64,000 bases of DNA from Flavobacterium sp. 1 (GTDB lineage Bacteria > Bacteroidota > Bacteroidia > Flavobacteriales > Flavobacteriaceae): contig NZ_PGER01000001.1 in assembly GCF_002797935.1 (NCBI RefSeq), forward strand, positions 4,278,001 through 4,342,000, given 5' to 3'. The number at the start of each line of letters is the position of its first letter. Positions within the stretch are counted from its first letter, which is position 1. This document shows positions 17,981 through 26,608 of the stretch, piece by piece. A program made the position numbers and the translations under genes. The notes below the pieces were generated by a model. It was not told the origin of the DNA. It worked only from the letters and a program-made list of their open reading frames with translations, and did not search any database.

Positions 17981-18793
17981 ATGAAAACAATTAAGTCAAG
18001 TACATTAGTTTTTTTTGCAATGACAATGTTGAGTCTTGTTTTTATTGGATGTAATGAAAATGATGATTCTTCAAGTTCAGGTACGTCAAATGTCATCGTA
18101 AGATTGTCTGATGCTCCCGGAGATTATAAAGAGGTAAATCTTGAGGTTAAAGATGTTTTGATAAAAAACAGCTCAAGTACTGATGATCAAGGCTGGGTAA
18201 GTATTGGAAAAAATCCAGGGGTTTATAATTTACTGGATTTAACAGGAGGGGTAACTGTTTTAATAGCAGATAATGCTATTACTTCAGGATATTTGGGACA
18301 AATTCGAGTATTGCTTGGTGAAAATAATACAGTAGTGCTTAAAGATGGCACTACACATTCTTTGAAGACACCAAGTGCTCAACAATCTGGATTAAAATTA
18401 CAAGTTAATCAGACGTTACTCGCGGATAAAACCTATGAATTCTTATTGGATTTCGATGTAGAGCATTCAATTGTTGTCCAAGCTGGAGCTTCTGGTAGTT
18501 ATAATTTACATCCAGTTATCCGGGTTTCAACAAAGGAAACTTCGGGAAGTATTAAAGGAACTATTAGTCCGCTATTAGTTGACTATCAAGTTCTAGCCTC
18601 TGTTCAAGTAGGTACAACAACAGTATCTGCCTACGCTAATGATGCTGGAGTGTTTCAATTGGACGGACTGCCTGTTGGAATTTATACGGTTACTTTAACT
18701 CCAGATATAGCATCAGGTAAGGCGATAAAAACAATTCTGGAAGTAGCTGTTGTTAATGGAGCAGTAACGGATATAGGGAATATTGCATTATAA
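17981..18793 (+). CDS. DUF4382 lipoprotein with C-terminal carboxypeptidase-regulatory-like domain
   Basis: A 270-residue surface or periplasmic lipoprotein. The lipobox ends at Cys24 and is followed by a Ser/Asp-rich linker. Residues about 40-180 match DUF4382 (NVIVRLSDAPGDYKEVNLEVKDV, then GWVSI, FDVEHSIVV and PVIRV). Residues about 190-270 form a CarboxypepD_reg-like beta sandwich (SIKGTISP, VSAYANDAGVFQLDGLPVG, YTVTL). Function unknown in the family. A perfect 16-bp terminator follows. Confidence 0.88.
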   Translation: MKTIKSSTLVFFAMTMLSLVFIGCNENDDSSSSGTSNVIVRLSDAPGDYKEVNLEVKDVLIKNSSSTDDQGWVSIGKNPGVYNLLDLTGGVTVLIADNAITSGYLGQIRVLLGENNTVVLKDGTTHSLKTPSAQQSGLKLQVNQTLLADKTYEFLLDFDVEHSIVVQAGASGSYNLHPVIRVSTKETSGSIKGTISPLLVDYQVLASVQVGTTTVSAYANDAGVFQLDGLPVGIYTVTLTPDIASGKAIKTILEVAVVNGAVTDIGNIAL

Positions 18794-18814
18794 GATAAAT
18801 TTGCATTATTTCAT

Positions 18815-18855
18815 AAAACAAAAAACAGCTAATTATTTCAGCTGTTTTTTGTTTT
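18815..18855 (+). terminator. Terminator of the DUF4382 gene
   Basis: Perfect 16-bp stem (18815-18830 against 18840-18855) with a 9-nt loop and A/T-rich outer halves, ending right before the remnant aldo/keto reductase. Confidence 0.9.
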
Positions 18856-18858
18856 TAA

Positions 18859-19320
18859 TTAAGGAACATCATTTCCTGTGCTTGCTGTCCATAGAGAAAA
18901 CCAATCTTCTACTTCCATTTCAAAAGTAGTGGACTGCATTAACTGACTTGGCTATGCAACAGCAGGAGGTCTGAATAATCGGTCTGCAAATGTTTCAGAA
19001 ACTGTTCAGCTCAAGCAATGATGTAGTCTTTGGAATTGGAATAATGCTTGATTGTGTTATTTCTGTTTTCAGATATCATTTGGATGCTGCACTTCGAAAT
19101 TAACTGAATATCACTGTGGTTTATTTTGCTTTCGCTGAAAGTTTTCCAAAATCTTTTTCGGTCGTGTAACCGCCATAAATATCCGCATGATCGAAGGTAG
19201 AAATGCCACTTTCGAGATATGAATGCATGAGGGCCTTCATTTGTTCGCTGGTGCAGTTTTTGACCTAAATTCGCCAAATCATAGTGGCGGCAATAATTTT
19301 GAAAAGGGAATTTTACTCAT
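18859..19320 (-). pseudogene. Aldo/keto reductase remnant (YdhF-like), internal deletion and frameshifts
   Basis: Reading the minus strand from 19320 and changing frame gives MSKIPFSK, then IIAATMIW, then SGISTFDHADIYGGYT and FGKTFSESKIN, then SDIQLISKCSIQMI and YSNSKDYIIA, which is the N-terminal half of a YdhF-type NADPH-dependent aldo/keto reductase. The sequence then jumps to a C-terminus of the type EDWFSLWTASTGNDVP with a stop at 18859-18861. About 460 bp remain of an expected 900 or so, so the middle is lost, with several stops and frame changes. It is a dead gene. Confidence 0.85.
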
Positions 19321-19544
19321 GGTTTATTTTTTTTTGTTCCCCCTTGATTATGGGGTTAATTTATTGAATTTGAAGTTTATTTTTTTTTGTTCTTAAAAAT
19401 AGATAAATACAATCATAATTCGTCCTTAAAATTGGGGGATCTGTAGAAGTTTTAACCATTTTTTAACATCCTACTTCTAAAAAAAAATTCAATTTGCACC
19501 ATCAAATTAAGGATACCAAAAACAAGAGGTTTAAATATAATAAT

Positions 19545-20549
19545 ATGGAACAAAATACAGCGACTTTAGACATTAGAGCAATCAATGAAAAAATCGAAAG
19601 AGAAAGTGCTTTTATAGACCTTCTCACAATGGAAATGAACAAAGTTATTGTGGGTCAGAAACATATGGTCGAAAGACTGTTAATTGGACTTTTGGGACAG
19701 GGACATATTCTTTTGGAAGGAGTTCCCGGACTGGCCAAAACATTAGCCATAAATACACTTTCACAAGCTATTCAAGGTTCTTTCAGCAGAATCCAGTTTA
19801 CACCAGATTTATTGCCTGCCGATGTTATTGGAACTATGATTTACAATATTAAAGCCAATGAGTTTTCTATAAAAAAAGGACCAATCTTTGCTAATTTCGT
19901 TCTTGCCGATGAGATTAACCGTGCTCCCGCCAAAGTGCAGTCTGCATTATTGGAGGCGATGCAGGAAAAACAAGTTACTATTGGTGATACGACTTTCAAA
20001 TTAGACAAACCGTTTTTAGTTTTGGCTACACAAAACCCTATTGAGCAAGAAGGAACTTATCAATTGCCGGAAGCGCAGGTTGACCGTTTTATGCTAAAAA
20101 CCGTTATCGATTATCCAAAGATGGAAGATGAGCGTTTGGTAATTCGTCAAAATCTTAAAGGAAGTTATGAAAAAGTAAATCCTGTAGTTTCTGTAGAACA
20201 GATTTTGAGAGCTCAAGAAGCTGTCCGTGAAGTTTACATGGACGAAAAAATAGAGAAATACATACTGGATATTATTTTTGCGACTCGTTATCCAGAGAAA
20301 TATAAATTGGCTGATTTGAAACCTTTAATCAGTTTTGGAGCTTCTCCCCGCGGAAGCATCAATCTTGCTACAGCTGCTAAATGTTATGCTTTTATCAAAC
20401 GCCGTGGCTATGTAATTCCCGAAGATGTCCGCGCAGTAGTTCATGATATTTTGCGTCATAGAATTGGAGTTACTTATGAAGCGGAAGCCGAGAATATTAC
20501 ATCGGTAGATATTATCAATAAAATTATAAATGAAATTGAAGTACCCTAA
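19545..20549 (+). CDS. MoxR-family AAA+ ATPase
   Basis: A 334-residue MoxR ATPase, the usual first gene of Bat operons, thought to act as a chaperone with VWA proteins. Walker A is GVPGLAKT, Walker B is LADEINR, and sensor 1 lies in ATQNPIEQEGTYQLPEAQ, a MoxR hallmark. I start at ATG 19545 (MEQNTATLD); an in-frame TTG 17 codons earlier overlaps the promoter-like sequence AATTTGCACC. A repeat-rich 81-bp gap separates it from the DUF58 gene. Confidence 0.93.
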   Translation: MEQNTATLDIRAINEKIERESAFIDLLTMEMNKVIVGQKHMVERLLIGLLGQGHILLEGVPGLAKTLAINTLSQAIQGSFSRIQFTPDLLPADVIGTMIYNIKANEFSIKKGPIFANFVLADEINRAPAKVQSALLEAMQEKQVTIGDTTFKLDKPFLVLATQNPIEQEGTYQLPEAQVDRFMLKTVIDYPKMEDERLVIRQNLKGSYEKVNPVVSVEQILRAQEAVREVYMDEKIEKYILDIIFATRYPEKYKLADLKPLISFGASPRGSINLATAAKCYAFIKRRGYVIPEDVRAVVHDILRHRIGVTYEAEAENITSVDIINKIINEIEVP

Positions 20550-20552
20550 AAA

Positions 20553-20625
20553 GTGAAAAGTAATAAGTGAAAAGTAATTAGCCTTGGTTGGTTACTATTC
20601 ACTATTCACTAGTTACTAATTACTA
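20553..20625. repeat. Intergenic repeat (AGTGAAAAGTAATTAG type)
   Basis: The gap between moxR and the DUF58 gene is filled with two tandem AGTGAAAAGTAAT words facing inverted relatives (CTATTCACTAGTTACTAATTAC). It is an imperfect member of the family with cleaner copies at 30289-30358, 31433-31485 and 42467-42896. Confidence 0.65.
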
Positions 20626-20630
20626 AAGAA

Positions 20631-21494
20631 ATGGATACAAAAGAGCTTTTAAAAAAAGTACGCAAAATAGAAATCAAAACCCGAAGATTGAGCGACCACA
20701 TCTTTTCGGGCGAATACCATACATCGTTCAAAGGACGGGGGATGACGTTTAGCGAAGTGCGGCAATATCAATTTGGCGATGATATCCGTGCTATCGATTG
20801 GAATGTAACCGCTCGTTATAATGAAGCTCACGTTAAAGTTTTTGAAGAAGAAAGAGAATTAACCATGATGTTAATGGTTGATATTTCCGGTTCCGAAAGC
20901 TTTGGCTCTAAAAACCAATTTAAAAAAGAAATTGTTACCGAGATTGCCGCTACAATGGCATTTTCGGCTACTCAGAACAATGATAAAATTGGATTGATTT
21001 TATTTTCAGATCAAATCGAATTGTATATTCCGCCCAAAAAAGGGAGGTCTCATGTGTTGCGTATCATTCGGGAACTGATAGAATTTGAACCTAAAAGCTA
21101 TAAAACGGATATTGCACAAGCCTTGAAATTTTTATCGGGTACTCAAAAAAAGAAAGCAATTGTGTTTGTCATTTCCGATTTTATGTCTGCAGAATATGAG
21201 CATACATTGAAGATAGCTTCAAAGAAACACGATATTACAGGTATCAGAGTGTATGACATTCGAGAAGAAAAAATGCCGAATCTAGGAATCGTTCCAATGA
21301 CGGATGCTGAAACAGGCGAGACCAGATTAATTGATACAGGATCAAAATCAGTACGGACGAGTTATGAAAAACACTATCACGATAATGTGAATTATTTCAA
21401 AGAAACTTTTAGCAAATCAGGTTCGGGTGTTGTAAATACTAGAGTGGATGAAAGTTATGTTACCAAATTATTAGGCTATTTTAAATCGCGATAG
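20631..21494 (+). CDS. DUF58-domain protein of the Bat operon
   Basis: A 287-residue protein with the DUF58 core: RRLSDHIFSGEYHTSFKGRGMTFSEVRQYQFGDDIRAIDWNVTAR near residues 18-65, followed by a VWA-like region beginning MLMVDISGSESFG and later VFVISDFMS. DUF58 proteins partner with MoxR ATPases. It is cytoplasmic by lack of signal or spans. It lies in the moxR-bat order found throughout Bacteroidota. Confidence 0.93.
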   Translation: MDTKELLKKVRKIEIKTRRLSDHIFSGEYHTSFKGRGMTFSEVRQYQFGDDIRAIDWNVTARYNEAHVKVFEEERELTMMLMVDISGSESFGSKNQFKKEIVTEIAATMAFSATQNNDKIGLILFSDQIELYIPPKKGRSHVLRIIRELIEFEPKSYKTDIAQALKFLSGTQKKKAIVFVISDFMSAEYEHTLKIASKKHDITGIRVYDIREEKMPNLGIVPMTDAETGETRLIDTGSKSVRTSYEKHYHDNVNYFKETFSKSGSGVVNTRVDESYVTKLLGYFKSR

Positions 21495-21537
21495 TGATTG
21501 TTAATCTTCAATCAAAAATCAAAATTTCCCAAAATAA

Positions 21538-23160
21538 ATGTTTAAAAAACTATTAATATTCCTACTGTTTTCGACTTCACTTTTTGCACAGCAAAAAGTA
21601 GTCACCAGTATCGATACTACAAAAAATAAAATTGGAGCTGAGTTTAAACTGACTTTAAAAACTTCGGTTGATACGCTGTCCACAGTGGTTTTTCCAAAGC
21701 TAAAAAACATAGGAGCGCTTGAGGTAATTCATTCCTATCCAATTGACACCATCAAAAAAGACGATCGTTACGAATTAATTAAAAAGTACGGTTTGACTCA
21801 ATTTGATTCGGGCAGATATACCATTCCAAGCATTAAAATTCTGATAAACAATAAAGCATTTTTGAGTGACTCCATCAAAGTTGAGGTTGCCAATGTGCAG
21901 GTCGATACATTGAGACAAAAAATGTACGACATTAAAGAGATTGTAAAAGCCGAAGATTCTTCAGATTGGTGGAAATATTTTTTGGGAATAGTATTGATTT
22001 TGGGAATTGGAGCTTTTGTTTACTGGTACACCAAAATTCGTCAGAAGAAAAAAATTGAAGAAGAAGTTTATAAAACGCCAATTGAAAAAGCGACAAGTCT
22101 GCTTAATATATTAGAGAAGAAAGAGCTTTGGCAGCATGGAGAAGTCAAAGAATACTATAGTGAACTGACGGATATTGCCAGAAATTATATTGAAGAAGCA
22201 ATAGAAATTCCTGCAATGGAAAGCACTACGTCTGAATTGATTGAAGGACTTAAAACGGCTTCGCTAAAAAAGAAAATGAAGCTTTCTCAGGAAACGATAG
22301 AAAATTTATTTGCCGTTTTGAAACAGGCCGATTTAGTAAAATTCGCCAAATCAAAACCGCTGGAATTTGAAATTACCGATGACCGAAACAAAATTCAAAA
22401 GGCGATTTTAACACTTGACGAAGCGATCCCGGTTGAGGTGCCAATTGAGGAAGACACTATTTTGAATGAAGCTCAAAAGCAAAAACAAATTCAGATTTTA
22501 CTTAGAAAAAAGAGAAATCAGCGTATTGCAATATCGGTTGGATCTGTTTTTTTCTTACTTTTTGCAACTACGGCTTTCTTTATAGCTACTAAAGGATTTG
22601 ACTATGTAAAAGATAATATACTGGGGCATCCAACTAAAGAATTACTGGAAGGCGATTGGGTTAAAAGCGAGTATGGGAACCCAGGCGTTATCGTTGAAAC
22701 TCCAAAAGTTTTGAAGCGGATGGATTTGACAAAATCATTGCCAAAAGACGGAATGGCATTGATCAAAGAGATGCAGTCATTTGGATATGGAAGTCTGCTG
22801 GACAATTTTTATATTATGGTATCCACTATAAAATATAAACAGGAAGGAAAATTGGATCTGTCCAAAGCTATTGAAAGTTCTTTAAAAGTATTGGAAAGCC
22901 AAGGGGCGCAAAATATGATTGTTAAAGAAGAGGATTTCCAGACCAATAAAGGAATTACAGGCAAAAAAGGATTCGGAACTTTCTCAAGAATAGATGGTAA
23001 CAGTCAAACGAGTTCCAAAATATATTATGAAATAGTGCTTTTTGGACAAGAAGGCGGATTACAGCAAATCATGATTCTTCACGAAGAAGGAGATCGCTAT
23101 GCGACAGAATTATCAGACCGTATTCTGAATTCGGTAGAACTTAAAACTGCAGGTAACTAA
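21538..23160 (+). CDS. Exported membrane protein of the Bat operon (BatD-like N-terminus)
   Basis: A 540-residue protein: signal peptide (ending LFAQQ), a beta-rich N-terminal region of about 120 residues resembling the start of BatD (ITSIDTTKNKIGAEFKLTL-type strands), a membrane span near residues 145-162 (FLGIVLILGIGAFVYWY), a helical cytoplasmic section with YYSELTDIARNYIEEA, a second span near residues 325-345, and a C-terminal domain of about 180 residues. Its stop TAA shares its last base with the batA ATG. The tandem arrangement suggests it works with the VWA proteins. Exact role unknown. Confidence 0.75.
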   Translation: MFKKLLIFLLFSTSLFAQQKVVTSIDTTKNKIGAEFKLTLKTSVDTLSTVVFPKLKNIGALEVIHSYPIDTIKKDDRYELIKKYGLTQFDSGRYTIPSIKILINNKAFLSDSIKVEVANVQVDTLRQKMYDIKEIVKAEDSSDWWKYFLGIVLILGIGAFVYWYTKIRQKKKIEEEVYKTPIEKATSLLNILEKKELWQHGEVKEYYSELTDIARNYIEEAIEIPAMESTTSELIEGLKTASLKKKMKLSQETIENLFAVLKQADLVKFAKSKPLEFEITDDRNKIQKAILTLDEAIPVEVPIEEDTILNEAQKQKQIQILLRKKRNQRIAISVGSVFFLLFATTAFFIATKGFDYVKDNILGHPTKELLEGDWVKSEYGNPGVIVETPKVLKRMDLTKSLPKDGMALIKEMQSFGYGSLLDNFYIMVSTIKYKQEGKLDLSKAIESSLKVLESQGAQNMIVKEEDFQTNKGITGKKGFGTFSRIDGNSQTSSKIYYEIVLFGQEGGLQQIMILHEEGDRYATELSDRILNSVELKTAGN

Positions 23161-24161
23161 TGGAAAAAATAACCTTTTTAAATCCAGAATTTTTTTGGTT
23201 GTTCCTTCTAATTCCGATTGCAGGCGTTTGGCTGGTTTGGAAAAGGACTCAGAGGTCTGCTACCCTAAAGATGAGTTCGCTTCAAGGATTCAAAGGAACG
23301 GAATCTTTGCTAACGAAATTAAAACCGGCTTTAGATGTTTTACGTTTATTGGCATTGTCATCATTGATTGTGGCTATGGCCAGACCCAGAACAGTGGACA
23401 TCAGCAATAAGACCAAAACAACAAAAGGGATTGATATTGTTGTGGCTGTCGATGTATCCGGAAGTATGCTTGCCAAAGATTTGAAGCCAAACAGAATGGA
23501 AGCCTTAAAAAGAGTAGCTGCCAAGTTTGTTGACGAAAGACCAAATGACAGAATAGGATTAGTAGTTTACGCTTCTGAAGCCTATACAAAATCACCGGTA
23601 ACAAGTGATAAAGCGGTTATTCAAGAAGCCATTGCTAGCATTAAATACGATAATGTTTTACAAGACGGAACTGGAATCGGGATGGGATTGGCAACAGCTG
23701 TAAATCGTCTTAAAGATAGCAAAGCCAAAAGTAAAGTTGTTATTTTATTGACAGACGGGGTAAACAATGCAGGATTTATCGAACCCGAAACGGCATCAGA
23801 CATTGCACAGCAATATGGAATAAAAGTATATACAGTAGGTATTGGAACTAATGGAATGGCTGAGTTTCCTTATGCAATTGCACCTAATGGACAATTTTTA
23901 TTTCAAATGATGAAAGTGGAAATTGATGAAAAATTAATGCAGAATATTGCTGCAAAAACTGGTGGTAAATATTTTAGAGCAACCAGCAATGACAGATTAG
24001 AACAAATTTATAACGAGATCAATAAGCTGGAAACTACTGAAATCGAAGAATTGAAATTCTATGATTATGATGAAAAATTCAGGCCTTTTGTTTTACTGGC
24101 AGGTTTTTTATTGTTGGTTGAATTCATTTTGCGCAAAACAGTATACAGGAGTTTTATTTAG
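23160..24161 (+). CDS. batA: BatA, VWA-domain membrane protein
   Basis: A 333-residue BatA. An N-terminal membrane anchor (FLNPEFFWLFLLIPIAG) and second span (LRLLALSSLIVAMARP) precede a VWA domain with a complete MIDAS site: DVSGSML near residue 97, then a later Thr and LLTDGVNNAG. A C-terminal span (FVLLAGFLLLVEFILR) closes it. Bat proteins are implicated in aerotolerance and stress survival in Bacteroides and in Leptospira. Overlap with the preceding gene indicates translational coupling. Confidence 0.92.
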   Translation: MEKITFLNPEFFWLFLLIPIAGVWLVWKRTQRSATLKMSSLQGFKGTESLLTKLKPALDVLRLLALSSLIVAMARPRTVDISNKTKTTKGIDIVVAVDVSGSMLAKDLKPNRMEALKRVAAKFVDERPNDRIGLVVYASEAYTKSPVTSDKAVIQEAIASIKYDNVLQDGTGIGMGLATAVNRLKDSKAKSKVVILLTDGVNNAGFIEPETASDIAQQYGIKVYTVGIGTNGMAEFPYAIAPNGQFLFQMMKVEIDEKLMQNIAAKTGGKYFRATSNDRLEQIYNEINKLETTEIEELKFYDYDEKFRPFVLLAGFLLLVEFILRKTVYRSFI

Positions 24162-24169
24162 GTTTAAAC

Positions 24170-24205
24170 ACAAAGTACACGAAGGATGCGCCAAGACCAC
24201 AAAGA
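24170..24205. repeat. Left inverted repeat flanking the GxxExxY gene
   Basis: Four heptamers with the pattern C-x-C-x-A-A-G (CACAAAG, CACGAAG, CGCCAAG, CACAAAG) separated by 2, 4 and 2 nt. The mirror copy at 24633-24668 has the same spacing on the opposite strand. Confidence 0.8.
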
Positions 24206-24232
24206 GAAAGTTATAAAAAGTAAAAAATAAAG

Positions 24233-24613
24233 ATGAGCGAAAATGATATATCAAAAATTGTTTTTGAAAGTGCATTAAAAGTTCATCAAGTTTTGGGTCC
24301 AGGTTTATTAGAAAGTGCTTATGAAGAATGCCTATTTTATGAGTTAAAAAAGCACAATTTAAAAATTGAAAAACAAAAACAATTGCCTCTAATTTATGAG
24401 GAAGTTAAGCTGGATGCGGGTTATAGAATAGATATTATTATTGAAGATAAATTTATAGTTGAAATTAAATCAGTTGAAGCTTTGAATGACGTGCATTTGG
24501 CGCAACTGTTAACATACTTAAGATTGTCAAATTGTAAATTAGGTTTGTTAATTAATTTCAATGTCAATTTATTGAAAAATGGTGTCAAAAGAGTAATAAA
24601 CGGAACTTTATAA
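24233..24613 (+). CDS. GxxExxY protein, PD-(D/E)xK nuclease-like
   Basis: A 126-residue GxxExxY protein, named for GLLESAY near residue 24. The nuclease-like core is visible: Asp in AGYRIDIIIED and the Glu-x-Lys in IVEIKSVEAL, then a conserved Gln/Leu helix (HLAQLLTYLRL). Its biochemical role is unknown. It is inserted between batA and batB and is flanked on both sides by a structured inverted repeat, so it looks like a movable passenger rather than a Bat component. Confidence 0.9.
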   Translation: MSENDISKIVFESALKVHQVLGPGLLESAYEECLFYELKKHNLKIEKQKQLPLIYEEVKLDAGYRIDIIIEDKFIVEIKSVEALNDVHLAQLLTYLRLSNCKLGLLINFNVNLLKNGVKRVINGTL

Positions 24614-24632
24614 AAAAACAGTTTGCAATTAA

Positions 24633-24668
24633 CTTTGTGGACTTAGTGAAAACTTAGTGACCTTAGCG
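24633..24668. repeat. Right inverted repeat flanking the GxxExxY gene
   Basis: Read on the minus strand it has heptamers CGCTAAG, CACTAAG, CACTAAG, CACAAAG with 2-4-2 spacing, matching the left arm at 23 of 28 heptamer bases. It ends 10 bp before the batB ATG. Confidence 0.8.
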
Positions 24669-24678
24669 GTTAAATAAA

Positions 24679-25710
24679 ATGGAATTAGACGAACGCAATT
24701 ATTTATACCTTCTTTTTATACTGCCAGTTTTGGTGGTACTTTTTCTGTTTAATTTATATTGGAAAAGAAAGAAACAGCGCGAATTTGGAGATTTGGAAGT
24801 CATCAAAAGACTAAGCCCTGAACGTTCCGTTTTTAAGCCGGCTTTAAAATTGGCAGTATTGCTTTTGGCATTACTGGCGCTGATTATAGGTTTGGTGAAT
24901 CCAAAAATAGGCACCAAGGTAGAAACCGTAAAAAGAGAAGGAATAGACATTGTTTTTGCGATGGATGTATCCAAAAGTATGCTTTGCGAGGATGTAGCTC
25001 CAAGCCGTTTGGAAAAAAGCAAACAAATCGTATCACAGATTATCAATCAGCTGGGGAATGACAGGATAGGAATTGTGGCGTATGCCGGAAGTGCCTTTCC
25101 AGTACTGCCGATAACAACTGATTATGGTGTGGCCAAGATGTATCTGCAAAGCACGAATACCGATATGGTTTCTTCTGTAGGCACTTCTTTTGATGATGCC
25201 ATCAAAATTTCATCTACTTTTTTTGACGATAAAAAAACCAGTAAATTGCTGATTATGATATCTGACGGAGAAGATCATTCTGAAGGAGCCGAAGCGGCAG
25301 CAGAAGAAGCAAATAAATTGGGAATCAAAATTATTACCATTGGAGTAGGTACAGAAAAAGGAGGAACTATTCCTTTGAAAAGAAATGGAGTTGTCGAAAG
25401 TTATAAAAGAGACAACAATGGAGAAATTGTTATCACAAAATTGGTTCCAAAAAACCTTGAAGCAATAGGGAAAGCGACAAAAGGTGGTTATGTAAACGGA
25501 AACAATACCAAAGAAGTGGTAGATTACATAAAAGCAGCATTGGATAAAATCCAAAAAACAGAATTTGAAGCAACCCAAATGGCCGACTTCCAATCGCAGT
25601 TTCAATGGTTTTTAGGATTTGGATTCGTATTATTATTTGCGGATATTTTCTTATTAGACAGAAAAACCAAATGGGTAAATAAATTGGATTTATTTGGAGA
25701 AAATAAATAA
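24679..25710 (+). CDS. batB: BatB, VWA-domain membrane protein
   Basis: A 343-residue BatB paralogous to BatA: N-terminal span (YLYLLFILPVLVVLFLF), second span (LAVLLLALLALIIGLV), VWA domain with MIDAS DVSKSML near residue 96 and MISDGEDHSEG, and a C-terminal span. It would normally follow batA directly; here the GxxExxY gene and its repeats sit between them. The 42-bp gap to batC keeps it in the operon. Confidence 0.92.
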   Translation: MELDERNYLYLLFILPVLVVLFLFNLYWKRKKQREFGDLEVIKRLSPERSVFKPALKLAVLLLALLALIIGLVNPKIGTKVETVKREGIDIVFAMDVSKSMLCEDVAPSRLEKSKQIVSQIINQLGNDRIGIVAYAGSAFPVLPITTDYGVAKMYLQSTNTDMVSSVGTSFDDAIKISSTFFDDKKTSKLLIMISDGEDHSEGAEAAAEEANKLGIKIITIGVGTEKGGTIPLKRNGVVESYKRDNNGEIVITKLVPKNLEAIGKATKGGYVNGNNTKEVVDYIKAALDKIQKTEFEATQMADFQSQFQWFLGFGFVLLFADIFLLDRKTKWVNKLDLFGENK

Positions 25711-25752
25711 AGTACAAAAATCAAGCAAAACAGTTTTGAAAGGAATATTGAA

Positions 25753-26520
25753 ATGAAAAATAGAATTATATACTTATTGCTGATGCTTTTAACTTTTGTG
25801 GCCAATGCCCAAGAGAAAGACAAAATTTTGCCTAAAGCAAATGAGGAATTTGCTGCTAAAAATTTTGTGGAAGCTGAAGCCGATTATAGAATTTCACACT
25901 CTAAATTTCCAAATAGAACTGTGGCTTCCTATAATTTAGGAAATGCAATTTACAGGCAAAATCAGTTTTCGGAATCCAAATCTGCGTATGCTAATGCACT
26001 GAAAAGCTTAAAAACTAGACCACAAAAACATAAGGCTTTTCATAATTTGGGAAATGTTTTTATGAAAGAGAAGGATTATACCCAAGCTGTTGAAGCGTAT
26101 AAAAATGCATTGAGAAACAATCCTGAAGATGACGAAACGCGTTATAATTATGCTTTGGCTAAAAAAATGCTAAAAGATAATCCGCCTCCAAAAGACGATA
26201 AAAAGAAAGACAAGAATAAGGATAAGGACAAAAACAAGGATAAGAAAGACGACAAAAAAGACAAAGACAAAAAGGACGACAAGAAAGACGGCGATAAAGA
26301 TAAAGACAAAAAGGGCGATAAGAAAGACGGAGACAAAAATAAAAAAGATGACGGTAAACCCAAAGATGATGGTCAGCCAAAACCAAAACCAGGCGGGATT
26401 CCAAAACAGCGAATGGAAAATCTTTTGGATGCTGTAAACAACGAAGAAAAGAAAATACAGGATAAAGTAAATGCCAATAAAGTAAAAGGGTCTCCTGTAA
26501 AAACAGAGAAAGACTGGTAA
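25753..26520 (+). CDS. batC: BatC, TPR protein with Lys/Asp-rich tail
   Basis: A 255-residue periplasmic protein: signal peptide ending FVANAQ, then about three tetratricopeptide repeats (residues 30-135, including VASYNLGNAIYRQNQFSESK and AFHNLGNVFMKEKDYTQAVEAY). A strongly biased Lys/Asp stretch of about 60 residues follows near residues 142-210, then a short conserved end (IPKQRMENLLDAVNNEEKKIQDKV). TPR proteins of Bat operons likely scaffold the complex. Confidence 0.9.
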   Translation: MKNRIIYLLLMLLTFVANAQEKDKILPKANEEFAAKNFVEAEADYRISHSKFPNRTVASYNLGNAIYRQNQFSESKSAYANALKSLKTRPQKHKAFHNLGNVFMKEKDYTQAVEAYKNALRNNPEDDETRYNYALAKKMLKDNPPPKDDKKKDKNKDKDKNKDKKDDKKDKDKKDDKKDGDKDKDKKGDKKDGDKNKKDDGKPKDDGQPKPKPGGIPKQRMENLLDAVNNEEKKIQDKVNANKVKGSPVKTEKDW

Positions 26521-26537
26521 AATTCAAGTTTATTTGT

Positions 26538-26578
26538 TTAATCGTTTATTTGTTTATTTGGAACACTTAAACGATTAA
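26538..26578. repeat. Intergenic inverted repeat between batC and batD
   Basis: 11-bp perfect arms (TTAATCGTTTA at 26538-26548, mirror at 26568-26578) in an 88-bp gap full of GTTTA words. Confidence 0.6.
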
Positions 26579-26608
26579 TCAGTTAATATTTAAACGTTTA
26601 AAAAAGTA

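Noticed and set aside
24233..24613. GxxExxY gene as a functional Bat component
   Set aside because: The family is found at unrelated loci as orphans, and here it is bounded by inverted repeats; a passenger is more likely.
26190..26370. Lys/Asp-codon repetitive stretch considered as a tandem repeat or CRISPR-like array
   Set aside because: Repeats are irregular codon-level (AAA/GAC) and in frame within batC; no spacers, no conserved unit.
26148..26527. Long minus-strand frames opposite batC
   Set aside because: They are the antisense of the Lys/Asp-rich stretch, giving Ser/Phe/Leu-rich low complexity; batC is clearly the coding strand.
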